Shown: piece by piece, positions 8,575-14,995 of the stretch
How positions within the stretch are numbered: position 1 is the first letter of the stretch
Layout: each line of letters opens with the position of its first letter
Source of the DNA: an uncultured Collinsella sp.
GTDB taxonomy: Bacteria > Actinomycetota > Coriobacteriia > Coriobacteriales > Coriobacteriaceae
Direction: 5' to 3'
Length of the DNA: 15,499 nt
NCBI GenBank assembly: GCA_900556675.1
Contig: USQE01000010.1
Coordinates: 1-15,499 of the forward strand
The notes under the pieces: model-generated
Told to the model about the DNA's origin: nothing
What the model saw: the letters and a program-made list of their open reading frames with translations, nothing else
Databases searched by the model: none
Position numbers and translations under genes: made by a program

Positions 8575-9462
8575 GTGGCTGATGATTTGATTCGTTCTGA
8601 GCTGCTTTCTGCGGATTGGAATGGCGAATGGATGCGTCTGCAGGCCGCTCGACATCGGACTGATGATTCTTTTGAGTGGGATAAGCGGGCTCGGCATTTT
8701 CGGCCATTGGAGACTGCCCCGTATGCCCGGGACTTTATGAAGCTGTTGGCGCTTGAGCCTGGTGAGTCGGTGCTTGATATGGGGTGCGGGGCTGGGTCGA
8801 TTGCTATCCCGCTTGCTCAGGCTGGGCATTCCGTGATTGCTGCCGACTTCTCTCCTGCTATGTTGGGCACGCTTGATGCTGGTATTGAGTGCTATGGGCT
8901 CGAGGATCGCATTACGCCGCTTAAGCTTGCTTGGGATGATGATTGGGATTTGGTTGGACCGGTTGTGAAAGCGGTAGATGTTGCCTTTGCCAGTCGGTCG
9001 GTTACGACGACCAATCTAAAAGGTGCGCTTGCCAAGCTTGATCGTACGGCTCGTCGGCGTTGTGCTGTCACGATGGTCGCCAACTCGAGTCCGCGTTATG
9101 ACCTGCAGCTGATGAACGCCATCGGCGCCTCGGTTACCTGTAGCAATGGTTTTGTGTACGCCTTTAACATCCTTATTCAGATGGGTGCACTGCCGCAGGT
9201 CACGTATTTTGAATCGCCCCGCCGCGACACCTTCAATAGTCTCGAGGCGGGCGTGGCAGACTTTTCTCGCATGCTCGAGCATGGCAACGAGGATAAGATT
9301 GACCGCCTGCACGACTATATCGCCCAGCACATGATCGAGAACCCCCATGCCGGCGAGCCGGGATCCAAGGGCGTTCCGCAGGGACGCTACATGCTCGACC
9401 ACATCCGCAAAGTCCGATGGGCGTTTATCGCTTGGGAGCCGGTCTCCGTACCCCGCCCGTAG
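8575..9462 (+). CDS. Class I SAM-dependent methyltransferase, substrate unknown
   Basis: 295-aa soluble protein with a Rossmann-fold methyltransferase core. Motif I is VLDMGCGAGSIAIPLA (residues 66-81), followed by the acidic end of strand beta-2 in VIAADFSPAML (about 87-97), where D91 would contact SAM ribose. No transmembrane segment or signal peptide is seen. The target molecule cannot be told: the C-terminal half (residues about 160-295) has no motif I recognise. The start is GTG at 8575, chosen because GAGGGGG ends 7 nt before it and the nearby ATG at 8568 runs straight into a stop. The first 500 or so bases are T/G-rich with few C-ending codons (1 of the first 22), while the last third is typical of the window (12 of 20 codons at 9301-9360 end in C). 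An intrinsic terminator lies just before its ribosome site. Methyltransferase class is secure, function is not. Confidence 0.88.
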   Translation: MADDLIRSELLSADWNGEWMRLQAARHRTDDSFEWDKRARHFRPLETAPYARDFMKLLALEPGESVLDMGCGAGSIAIPLAQAGHSVIAADFSPAMLGTLDAGIECYGLEDRITPLKLAWDDDWDLVGPVVKAVDVAFASRSVTTTNLKGALAKLDRTARRRCAVTMVANSSPRYDLQLMNAIGASVTCSNGFVYAFNILIQMGALPQVTYFESPRRDTFNSLEAGVADFSRMLEHGNEDKIDRLHDYIAQHMIENPHAGEPGSKGVPQGRYMLDHIRKVRWAFIAWEPVSVPRP

Positions 9463-9579
9463 CCCATCTAAAGCTTGCATCGTCTTCCCGATCGGCATCC
9501 GCATTCTTTGCGAACTGGGCAAACGCGCTCCACACCGCGCCGTTCCTGCGCTATCGTGGGACAGCTCACGTAGATTAAG

Positions 9580-9600
9580 GCCCCATTGTGGGGCGCCCCA
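9580..9600. promoter_or_regulatory. Overlapping short palindromes in the yhbY leader
   Basis: GCCCCA (9580-9585) can pair with TGGGGC (9589-9594) as a 3-nt-loop hairpin, and TGGGGCGCCCCA (9589-9600) is itself a perfect 12-bp palindrome. The cluster ends 20 nt before the yhbY start. It could be an operator or a leader stem; the rest of the 158-bp gap between 9463 and 9620 shows nothing else clear. Confidence 0.35.
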
Positions 9601-9620
9601 TACATAGAAAGCGAGAACCC

Positions 9621-9920
9621 ATGGCACTGACAGGAGCCCAGGTCAAGCAGCTTCGCAGCATGGCCCATCACCTCAACCCCGCCATCATCATCGGTAAGTC
9701 CGATGTCAACGAGGGCACCGTCGAGCAGACGGTTGCCTACCTGGAGAAGCACGAGCTCGTTAAGTGCTCCGTGCTGGACGGCTCCAGCCTTTCTGCCCGC
9801 GAGGCCGCCGAGGAGCTTGCCGAGCGCTGCCACGCCGACGTCGTTCAGGTTATCGGCCGCAAGTTCTCGCTGTATCGCGAGTCCTCGCGCAAGGATATCG
9901 AGAAGATCAAGCTCGTCTAA
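9621..9920 (+). CDS. yhbY: YhbY-type CRM-domain RNA-binding protein
   Basis: Small (99 aa) basic protein of the CRS1/YhbY family; E. coli YhbY associates with pre-50S ribosomal particles, so a role in ribosome assembly is expected. The whole protein is one CRM domain: the opening ALTGAQVKQLRSMAHHLNPAIIIGKSDVNEG (first part residues 2-17) shows the family's LRxxAHxLxPxxxIGK pattern, followed by the helix-strand block TVEQTVAYLEKHELVKC and the closing VVQVIGRKFSLYRES. Length matches the family (95-105 aa). ATG 9621 is used because the domain begins right after it; the upstream ribosome site is weak (AGCGAG). The gene is followed by a strong intrinsic terminator and faces a convergent regulator gene. 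It is probably monocistronic or driven from the methyltransferase side. Confidence 0.93.
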   Translation: MALTGAQVKQLRSMAHHLNPAIIIGKSDVNEGTVEQTVAYLEKHELVKCSVLDGSSLSAREAAEELAERCHADVVQVIGRKFSLYRESSRKDIEKIKLV

Positions 9921-9949
9921 ATACCGGCTGGTCATACCGAGCAAGTCTG

Positions 9950-9982
9950 CGGGCGTCCGATTGATTCGGACGCCCGTTTTTT
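9950..9982 (+). terminator. Intrinsic terminator of yhbY
   Basis: An 11-bp perfect stem (CGGGCGTCCGA 9950-9960, TCGGACGCCCG 9966-9976) with a 5-nt loop is followed by six Ts (9977-9982). It lies 30 nt after the yhbY stop and its T-run touches the stop codon of the convergent regulator gene (9981-9983). No T-run exists on the opposite strand, so it should act mainly for the plus-strand transcript. Confidence 0.92.
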
Positions 9983-12977
9983 ATCGCTCGACAAGCACGC
10001 GCTTGAGTCTGCCTTCGACCAGGCGCTCGTACAGACGCCTTGTCTCGGGCTCGGGCACGCCTTGAACCTGTTCTCTCAGGTGGTGCATATGGCCGCTGTA
10101 CAGCTCAACGACATCGCGGCGTCGTCCCGCCGCACCGTAAACGCGCATGGCACAGCGAACCATGTCCTCGCGCGCCGTCTCTTGGCGAAGCCCCGATTCA
10201 ACGAGCCAAATTGCCGATTGCAGGTCATTTTCCTCGAGAGCGGCATTCGCTCCCCTAATCATGCAGTCGATGTACTTGGATTGCATAATGTGGCGCATGC
10301 GCGTAAAAAACGTGGGATTGCAACCGGTGGGAACATACAGCGGCCCCGCGTAGAGCTGCTCAACCTTAAGACAAAGCTCAACCAGGTGAGGGCCTCTCGC
10401 GCCCATACGGTTTCCCAGGATCTCGCGGCTCAGCTGGTCAAAGAGCCTTACATCGGTCTTAACGTAGTCGCCGTTGAGCCCTATGCACTCGTTTTGGATG
10501 AGCACGCACGACTTGCCATCCGGCGTTGGACCCAAAGCCGAGCGCAAGCGCGATACCGTCGAATACAGATTGTTGCGCGCCGCGCTAAACTCGGCATGGG
10601 GCCACAACTCCATGGCGATTGTCTCGCGGTCGACCATGGCATCCATGCCCAACGCGAGCCGCTCGGCAAGTGTTGCCGCCTTTTTGCGACGCCACATCTT
10701 ATCCGTGATGGGAAAGCCGTCGCGCTCGGCGCGAAATGTGCCAAACATGCGCATCTCAATATGGCCGATCGTATCGACAGCCTCAACCTCGCCCGCCTGG
10801 AACAGGTGCTCGCTTTCGCCCTCAAAATCATCGCGTAGTGAATACCGCGACAGCTCACGCACCGGAAGCTTCTTGCGAATCCTGACGGCAGGCTCGCCCA
10901 GACAGTGCATCGCAAGACGCGCAAATAGCCGATACGATGGGTCTAAAATCCCCGAGCGATTCATAGACATCCAGGCGGCAAGATCGCTATCGCGGCCCGC
11001 AGCGGCCAGGTGCAGCGCCACGATCCAGGCTTCTGAGCCACCGACCTGCGTCTTGCTAATGTCGAGCAGCTCCGCCTCTTCGCGAACCGATACCAGCGAC
11101 GTATTGCGCAGGTACGCCACGCGCTCCAGCAGCAACGCGTTTTCGCGCATGTACGCAATCGATTCGTCGGCGAGCTTGAGCACCTGAACCGCGCGGAACT
11201 TCGCGTTGACCGGCCGCCCCTCCGCCAGCGATTGCCAACCCTCCAGCAATAACCCAAACAGCTGAATTTGATTGTCACGAACACGCACCGCAAAGCGGTC
11301 GAGCTCGCCAAACGCCACATCGTCGGTCACGGGCAAGCCCGCGAGCAGGCGCCGCGCCGCCAGCACCATACGCAGCCAAATGGATGGCGCCTTAAGCCCG
11401 CGGATATCGAGCGCCTCGAGTATCTGCGTCATCTTGTCATCGCGCTCGTCGGGTTTAGCAAACGAGCCGTCGAACAGCTCCACCAGCATATGGTCGGCCT
11501 GTATGAGAATCCCCGCGATGTCGAGCTCGCAATCATAGGCTTTGCACGCCTTGAGCTTCGCGAGAACATTGCCGTCTTCCGCTCGCTCGGTTAGGTGGCG
11601 CTTGACCTCGATATGCGCGGATAGCATGTCGAGCACCTCGCAGGATGTCTGTTCTTGCACAACAGGGTTGGCGGGAAGCCCCAGGTCATTGTCACCGTAA
11701 AAGGCGATGGTGAGCGCCTGGGCTATTTTCCAGGTAGCGGGATCGACCTCGCGCGTCGCCTGATCACCCGCACGTTCGATAACGGACGCCATATACCTTG
11801 CTAGCTTTGTATTGCACACGCTGACAGCCGCCAGATACACGCCGAGTGCCTCGGCGGGTGTCGGCTCTTGCTCCTGCTTTTCCGCATTGATCATCGCCGT
11901 CGCCGCGCGGCAAATGTCCCCTCCGTGCCCGGTTAGGGCAAGATCGGCCCCATACTGCCCGGCAAGTTCCAATACCACATGGCGGTCCAAGAACGCGTCG
12001 GCCAGGTCCATAGCCAAATCGCATCGGCCCGCCTTGATCAAAATGCGAGCAGCCCGCGATACAAGTTCGGGACGGATCTCGGCAACAAGCTTTCGCAACC
12101 TCAGGCGTGCATTGTCCTTAGCACCCAAACATCTAAAGGTGCGATCAGACGGATCAAGGCCAAAAATCGGATAATCGCGCACAAAGATGGACTGGTCGAC
12201 CATCGAAAGCCTCACACCGCACGCCTCTAGCTCCGCAATGCGGCCCTCGCCCATCAGCACCATCAAACAGGCAACAGTAAACAACAGGTTGTTCTCGAGC
12301 GATGCGAGATCGGCCAGCGCCGCACCGTACACGTTGACGATTTCGTTCTCGAGCAACCCGGCAACATCGCCCTGTCCATACATTCCCGTTTGCAGGGCCG
12401 ATACCAGCTCGGGTACGCCTTGCGTAAGCCGATAAAAATCGAGCGATGTGCTGATCGAGAACGCCGTGGCCCATGAGGAATACTCATAGGCGTGCACCTT
12501 GAGCATCTGCGCATTGACTTTTACCGAATCGCCCAACCCGCGGATAAGCAATCGGTTTGAGGGGCGGCAGGAAATAAAGACCCCCGTCCCCGTAGCACGT
12601 AAGCTGCGGATTCGATCGATGAGGTCCTCGGTTTCGTGCTGCTCGAGATTGGGCACGTTGTCGATCGCAACGAGCGAATGCGGTTTGTCCTTAAGCTCAT
12701 CGGCGACAACCTCGAGCTGCATAAAGAGCTCGCGTCCAATCGCGCGGTCGGCCTCGATTATCCGAACCGGCCCTCGCGTGGGGTCCGATTTAACCTCCTG
12801 CACGTATTGCAGCAACACCGACGTCTTACCAAACCCATCGGGCGCGTAGAGCAAAACAATTCCCGCCTTGCGCCCTTTAACGATGAGCTCGTTCATCAAG
12901 CGATCGCGCCGCACCATATAGCCGCCGCCCGTCGGCATCAACTCGAGGTCGTCCGTATTGCCCAGATCGTTTACCAT
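9981..12977 (-). CDS. Large STAND-type ATPase regulator with C-terminal winged helix and BTAD domain
   Basis: 998-aa cytoplasmic transcription regulator. The N-terminal ATPase has a Walker A motif APDGFGKTS (residues 45-53, K51), a Walker B-like SLVAIDN (101-107) and an arginine-containing FISCRPS (134-140), as in MalT/LuxR-family STAND proteins. The middle, about residues 250-735, is helical and likely holds TPR-like repeats. Residues about 738-840 resemble an OmpR/SARP winged helix (MRMFGTF ... KAATLAERLAL ... ARNNLYSTVSRLRSALG), and about 845-998 a bacterial transcriptional activation domain (BTAD). In AfsR-type SARPs the DNA-binding domain is N-terminal; here it is near the C-terminus. 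Start ATG 12977 has GAGGAG 5 nt upstream. It is alone on its strand, convergent with yhbY, and its target and ligand are unknown; two ACCATATG copies in its leader may be autoregulatory sites. Class is secure, role is inference. Confidence 0.87.
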   Translation of the reverse strand: MVNDLGNTDDLELMPTGGGYMVRRDRLMNELIVKGRKAGIVLLYAPDGFGKTSVLLQYVQEVKSDPTRGPVRIIEADRAIGRELFMQLEVVADELKDKPHSLVAIDNVPNLEQHETEDLIDRIRSLRATGTGVFISCRPSNRLLIRGLGDSVKVNAQMLKVHAYEYSSWATAFSISTSLDFYRLTQGVPELVSALQTGMYGQGDVAGLLENEIVNVYGAALADLASLENNLLFTVACLMVLMGEGRIAELEACGVRLSMVDQSIFVRDYPIFGLDPSDRTFRCLGAKDNARLRLRKLVAEIRPELVSRAARILIKAGRCDLAMDLADAFLDRHVVLELAGQYGADLALTGHGGDICRAATAMINAEKQEQEPTPAEALGVYLAAVSVCNTKLARYMASVIERAGDQATREVDPATWKIAQALTIAFYGDNDLGLPANPVVQEQTSCEVLDMLSAHIEVKRHLTERAEDGNVLAKLKACKAYDCELDIAGILIQADHMLVELFDGSFAKPDERDDKMTQILEALDIRGLKAPSIWLRMVLAARRLLAGLPVTDDVAFGELDRFAVRVRDNQIQLFGLLLEGWQSLAEGRPVNAKFRAVQVLKLADESIAYMRENALLLERVAYLRNTSLVSVREEAELLDISKTQVGGSEAWIVALHLAAAGRDSDLAAWMSMNRSGILDPSYRLFARLAMHCLGEPAVRIRKKLPVRELSRYSLRDDFEGESEHLFQAGEVEAVDTIGHIEMRMFGTFRAERDGFPITDKMWRRKKAATLAERLALGMDAMVDRETIAMELWPHAEFSAARNNLYSTVSRLRSALGPTPDGKSCVLIQNECIGLNGDYVKTDVRLFDQLSREILGNRMGARGPHLVELCLKVEQLYAGPLYVPTGCNPTFFTRMRHIMQSKYIDCMIRGANAALEENDLQSAIWLVESGLRQETAREDMVRCAMRVYGAAGRRRDVVELYSGHMHHLREQVQGVPEPETRRLYERLVEGRLKRVLVER

Positions 12978-12994
12978 GCTTGCTCCTCAACTCG

Positions 12995-13027
12995 ACCATA
13001 TGGACACCGTAGCTGCAGGACCATATG
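12995..13027. promoter_or_regulatory. Repeated ACCATATG motif in front of the regulator gene
   Basis: ACCATATG occurs at 12995-13002 and 13020-13027, 25 bp apart, directly upstream of the regulator's ribosome site; the first copy includes the perfect palindrome CCATATGG (12996-13003). Placement suits an operator for autoregulation, but two short matches may be chance. Confidence 0.3.
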
Positions 13028-13368
13028 AGCCGCCCCGTGAATAGCGCGACTTAGAGTTTTTAATTGTCTGCCGGTACGTGTTTGGCAAGTTTTTGTACAG
13101 CGAGGACCGATGGTAACTTATCCCCCGACCAATAGGTCTTTGCGCAGGTCAATGCGCTTGCCAGCATGTCCCATCCCATTTGCAGTGTAGCGCAGTCGGC
13201 TATTTTTATTTGAGTTGCGCAACTCGCCTACTCCTCGCTACCGCCTGCGACTCTATGGTGGCAAATGTGCATAGAATCTGCTATAGAATGAATCACAATA
13301 ATTTAAAACCCTCCAGTCAAGCACGCGGCAAGGTTTCCGTCATGCATGCGCCACGGTCTATGTCCACT
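13028..13368. other. Non-coding intergenic stretch between regulator and nagB terminator
   Basis: About 340 bp more A/T-rich than the genes. No credible gene: the only plus-strand frame (from 13180) runs through the terminator into nagB antisense. It should contain the regulator's promoter, read leftwards; a weak candidate on the minus strand is TTGCCA followed 17 nt later by AATTAA (about 13062-13090). It also holds the palindrome GAGTTGCGCAACTC (13212-13225) and two ATAGAAT copies (13271-13277, 13283-13289) that could be plus-strand -10 elements. No known RNA family was recognised. Confidence 0.4.
13212..13225. promoter_or_regulatory. Perfect 14-bp palindrome, possible operator
   Basis: GAGTTGCGCAACTC is an uninterrupted palindrome in an A/T-rich non-coding region about 235 bp upstream of the regulator start. 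Its size and symmetry suit a dimeric DNA-binding protein; no specific regulator consensus is matched. Confidence 0.35.
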
Positions 13369-13398
13369 AAAAAGGCCCCCGCAAAGCGAGGGCCTTTT
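13369..13398. terminator. Bidirectional intrinsic terminator downstream of nagB
   Basis: GGCCCCCGC (13374-13382) pairs with GCGAGGGCC (13386-13394), with one G-T wobble when read on the minus strand, around a 3-nt loop. It is preceded by five As and followed by four Ts on the plus strand, so each direction ends in a T-run. It lies about 30 nt beyond the nagB stop and should terminate the nagB transcript (minus), with possible function for plus-strand transcription. Confidence 0.9.
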
Positions 13399-13427
13399 GG
13401 AAAGCTATGTAAGATCGCTTGGTCGCG

Positions 13428-14156
13428 TTACTCGCAGAGCGAAAGAGCAGCCTCGTCGGCAACGACGACGCAGTTGGTGTGCAGCTGCAGAATCGAAGCC
13501 GGGCATTTGGGCGTAACCGGGCCATAGCACATATCGTGCACAGCCTGAGCCTTGGCCTCGCCGTTGGCGACGACCAGGATCATGCGGGCATACATGATGG
13601 TCTGGGTGCCCATGGTGTAAGCCTGACGGGGCACGTCATCGATGCTGTCGAACAGGCGGCTGTTGGCCTGAATGGTGCTCTCGGTGAGGTCGACGCAGTG
13701 CGTACCCTTGGAGAAGTGGTCATCGGGCTCGTTGAAGCCGATGTGGCCGTTATTACCAATGCCGAGCAGCTGCAGATCCGGGTAACCGGCGGCAGCGACG
13801 ATCTTGTCGTACTCGGAGCAGGCAGCAGCTGCATCGGGGTTGGAGCCATCGGGCACGTGTGTGTTGTTCAGATCGATATTGATGTGATCGAAGAAGTTCT
13901 CGCGCATAAAGTAGTGATAGCTCTGGGGATCATCGTGCGAAAGACCACGATACTCGTCCAAGTTATAGGTGCTGACCTCGGCAAAGTCGACGTCGCCCTT
14001 CTTGTACCAAGCAGCGAGCTGTTTGTAAGCGCCAATCGGGGTGGAGCCGGTGGCAAGACCCAACACGCAATCGGGCTTGAGGATAACCTGGGCCGAAATG
14101 ATATTAGCGGCCTTGCGGCTCATATCCTCGTAGTCTTTAGCTTTAATGATTTTCAT
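13428..14156 (-). CDS. nagB: Glucosamine-6-phosphate deaminase
   Basis: Converts glucosamine-6-phosphate to fructose-6-phosphate and ammonia, feeding amino sugars into glycolysis. The 242-aa product matches the short Firmicutes-type NagB. Seen in order: phosphate-binding loop LGLATGSTPIGAY (residues 32-44), YNLDEYRGL (64-72) with the catalytic D67 (Asp72 in E. coli), and GIGNNGHIGFNEP (132-144) with H138 and E143 equivalent to the E. coli His143/Glu148 relay; N136 replaces the E. coli Asp141, as is usual in the Gram-positive type. The ATG at 14156 has AAAGGA 6 nt upstream; the frame stays open up to 14321 but the extra N-terminal residues are not NagB-like. It lies 270 bp after a stand-alone EIIA gene, with a hairpin between, and ends at a strong terminator. 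The E. coli allosteric GlcNAc-6-P C-terminal segment is absent, so regulation should be transcriptional. Assignment is secure. Confidence 0.96.
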   Translation of the reverse strand: MKIIKAKDYEDMSRKAANIISAQVILKPDCVLGLATGSTPIGAYKQLAAWYKKGDVDFAEVSTYNLDEYRGLSHDDPQSYHYFMRENFFDHINIDLNNTHVPDGSNPDAAAACSEYDKIVAAAGYPDLQLLGIGNNGHIGFNEPDDHFSKGTHCVDLTESTIQANSRLFDSIDDVPRQAYTMGTQTIMYARMILVVANGEAKAQAVHDMCYGPVTPKCPASILQLHTNCVVVADEAALSLCE

Positions 14157-14354
14157 TACGCGTCCTTTCTCGTAGAAGAGAGGCAAGGCTTCCCTTACAA
14201 GCACTTGCCCGCGGCCCGCGTCGGCCGCAACCAACGTGTGCGGCCACCAGGGCGAGGTCGCGTAATGTATGTGTCTCGTGTCTAACCGCGTCGAGGCCCC
14301 TGCCCGTCCACGGCGACCCAAAGCTGTTTAGCTTCGGACGTTTTCCATCTTGCC

Positions 14355-14386
14355 ACGGAGGGCCCTCTTTCAAGGGCGCCCTCCGT
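14355..14386. promoter_or_regulatory. Hairpin between the EIIA gene and nagB
   Basis: ACGGAGGG (14355-14362) and CCCTCCGT (14379-14386) are perfect complements, and inside them CCCT pairs with AGGG around CTTTCA. The stem lies 40 nt beyond the EIIA stop on the minus strand. No T-run follows, so it may be a weak terminator, an mRNA-end stabiliser or part of the nagB leader. The rest of the 270-bp gap should hold the nagB promoter, which I could not pin down. Confidence 0.5.
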
Positions 14387-14426
14387 AAACGTGATTGAAT
14401 TGTAGGCCAAAGGCCAAGCGGAGCGA

Positions 14427-14924
14427 CTAGCGCTCACGCGCGACGATGAGCTGGTCCATCTCCTCGACATGCTCTCCAACAGAGCCCTTGATGCTCGAGA
14501 ACTCAACGGAATTGCAAACCAAGATGGGAACCGTCACATCGTAGCCCTCGGCAGCAATCGCTTCGCGATCGAACTCGATGAGTACATCGCCCTTATGGAC
14601 GATATCGCCCACCTGCGCATGCACGGTAAAGTGCTTGCCCTCGAGTTGAACGGTGTCCAAGCCAACGTGAATCAAAACGTCCAGGCCATCAACCGTGTTA
14701 AGCGCAACAGCATGACCCGTGGGAAAAATCGCTTCGACCTTAGCATCCGCCGGAGCGATCACACGCGTGCCAGTTGGCTGAATCGCCACGCCCTGACCCA
14801 AAAGGCCAGTGGCAAACGTCTGATCGTTTACCTCGGAAAGCGGAATGACATCGCCCGAGATGGGAGCATCCAGCGTAAGGACTCGACCACGCATACCAAA
14901 AGACCTCAGGACTTTAGTGAACAT
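14427..14924 (-). CDS. crr: Stand-alone glucose-type PTS EIIA domain protein
   Basis: 165-aa cytoplasmic EIIA of the glucose family (EIIAGlc/Crr fold), a phosphocarrier between HPr and an EIIB-EIIC sugar permease. The beta-sandwich signature LSG..., VGxG..IxPT and the two active histidines are visible: H71 (GHAVAL) and the phosphorylated H86 in VLIHVGLDTV (83-92). Length equals E. coli Crr (169 aa). Start ATG 14924 is preferred because the N-terminus (MFTKVLRSFG) aligns with the amphipathic Crr leader; the AGGGGGA ribosome site is unusually close, and M11 (14894, with a GAGG 9 nt upstream) is the alternative. It lies 71 bp after glmM and upstream of nagB on the same strand, with TGGTAAAC-type direct repeats in front. 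No EIIB or EIIC is nearby, so it likely serves permeases encoded elsewhere. Whether it also has Crr-like regulatory partners is unknown. Confidence 0.9.
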   Translation of the reverse strand: MFTKVLRSFGMRGRVLTLDAPISGDVIPLSEVNDQTFATGLLGQGVAIQPTGTRVIAPADAKVEAIFPTGHAVALNTVDGLDVLIHVGLDTVQLEGKHFTVHAQVGDIVHKGDVLIEFDREAIAAEGYDVTVPILVCNSVEFSSIKGSVGEHVEEMDQLIVARER

Positions 14925-14957
14925 GCTCCCCCTTGGACATACCTTTGATCAAATACA

Positions 14958-14974
14958 GTTTTACCAGTTTACCA
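14958..14974. promoter_or_regulatory. Tandem GTTTTACCA / GTTTACCA repeat upstream of the EIIA gene
   Basis: GTTTTACCA (14958-14966) and GTTTACCA (14967-14974) lie head to tail in the 71-bp gap between glmM and the EIIA gene, 34-50 bp before its start; on the minus strand they read TGGTAAAC-TGGTAAAAC. A/T-rich sequence follows towards the gene. Tandem half-sites at this place suggest a repressor or activator site, perhaps of a GntR-type amino-sugar regulator, but the full DasR/NagR palindrome is not present. Confidence 0.35.
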
Positions 14975-14995
14975 CTTGGCAGCGGTTTTTGACCA

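Noticed and set aside
8383..8829. 148-codon minus-strand open frame over the inverted repeat and methyltransferase start
   Set aside because: No homology recognised, crosses the palindrome and the terminator, and no convincing ribosome site.
13288..13527. Small plus-strand gene starting at the ATG at 13288
   Set aside because: It lacks a ribosome site, crosses the bidirectional terminator and continues antisense into nagB.
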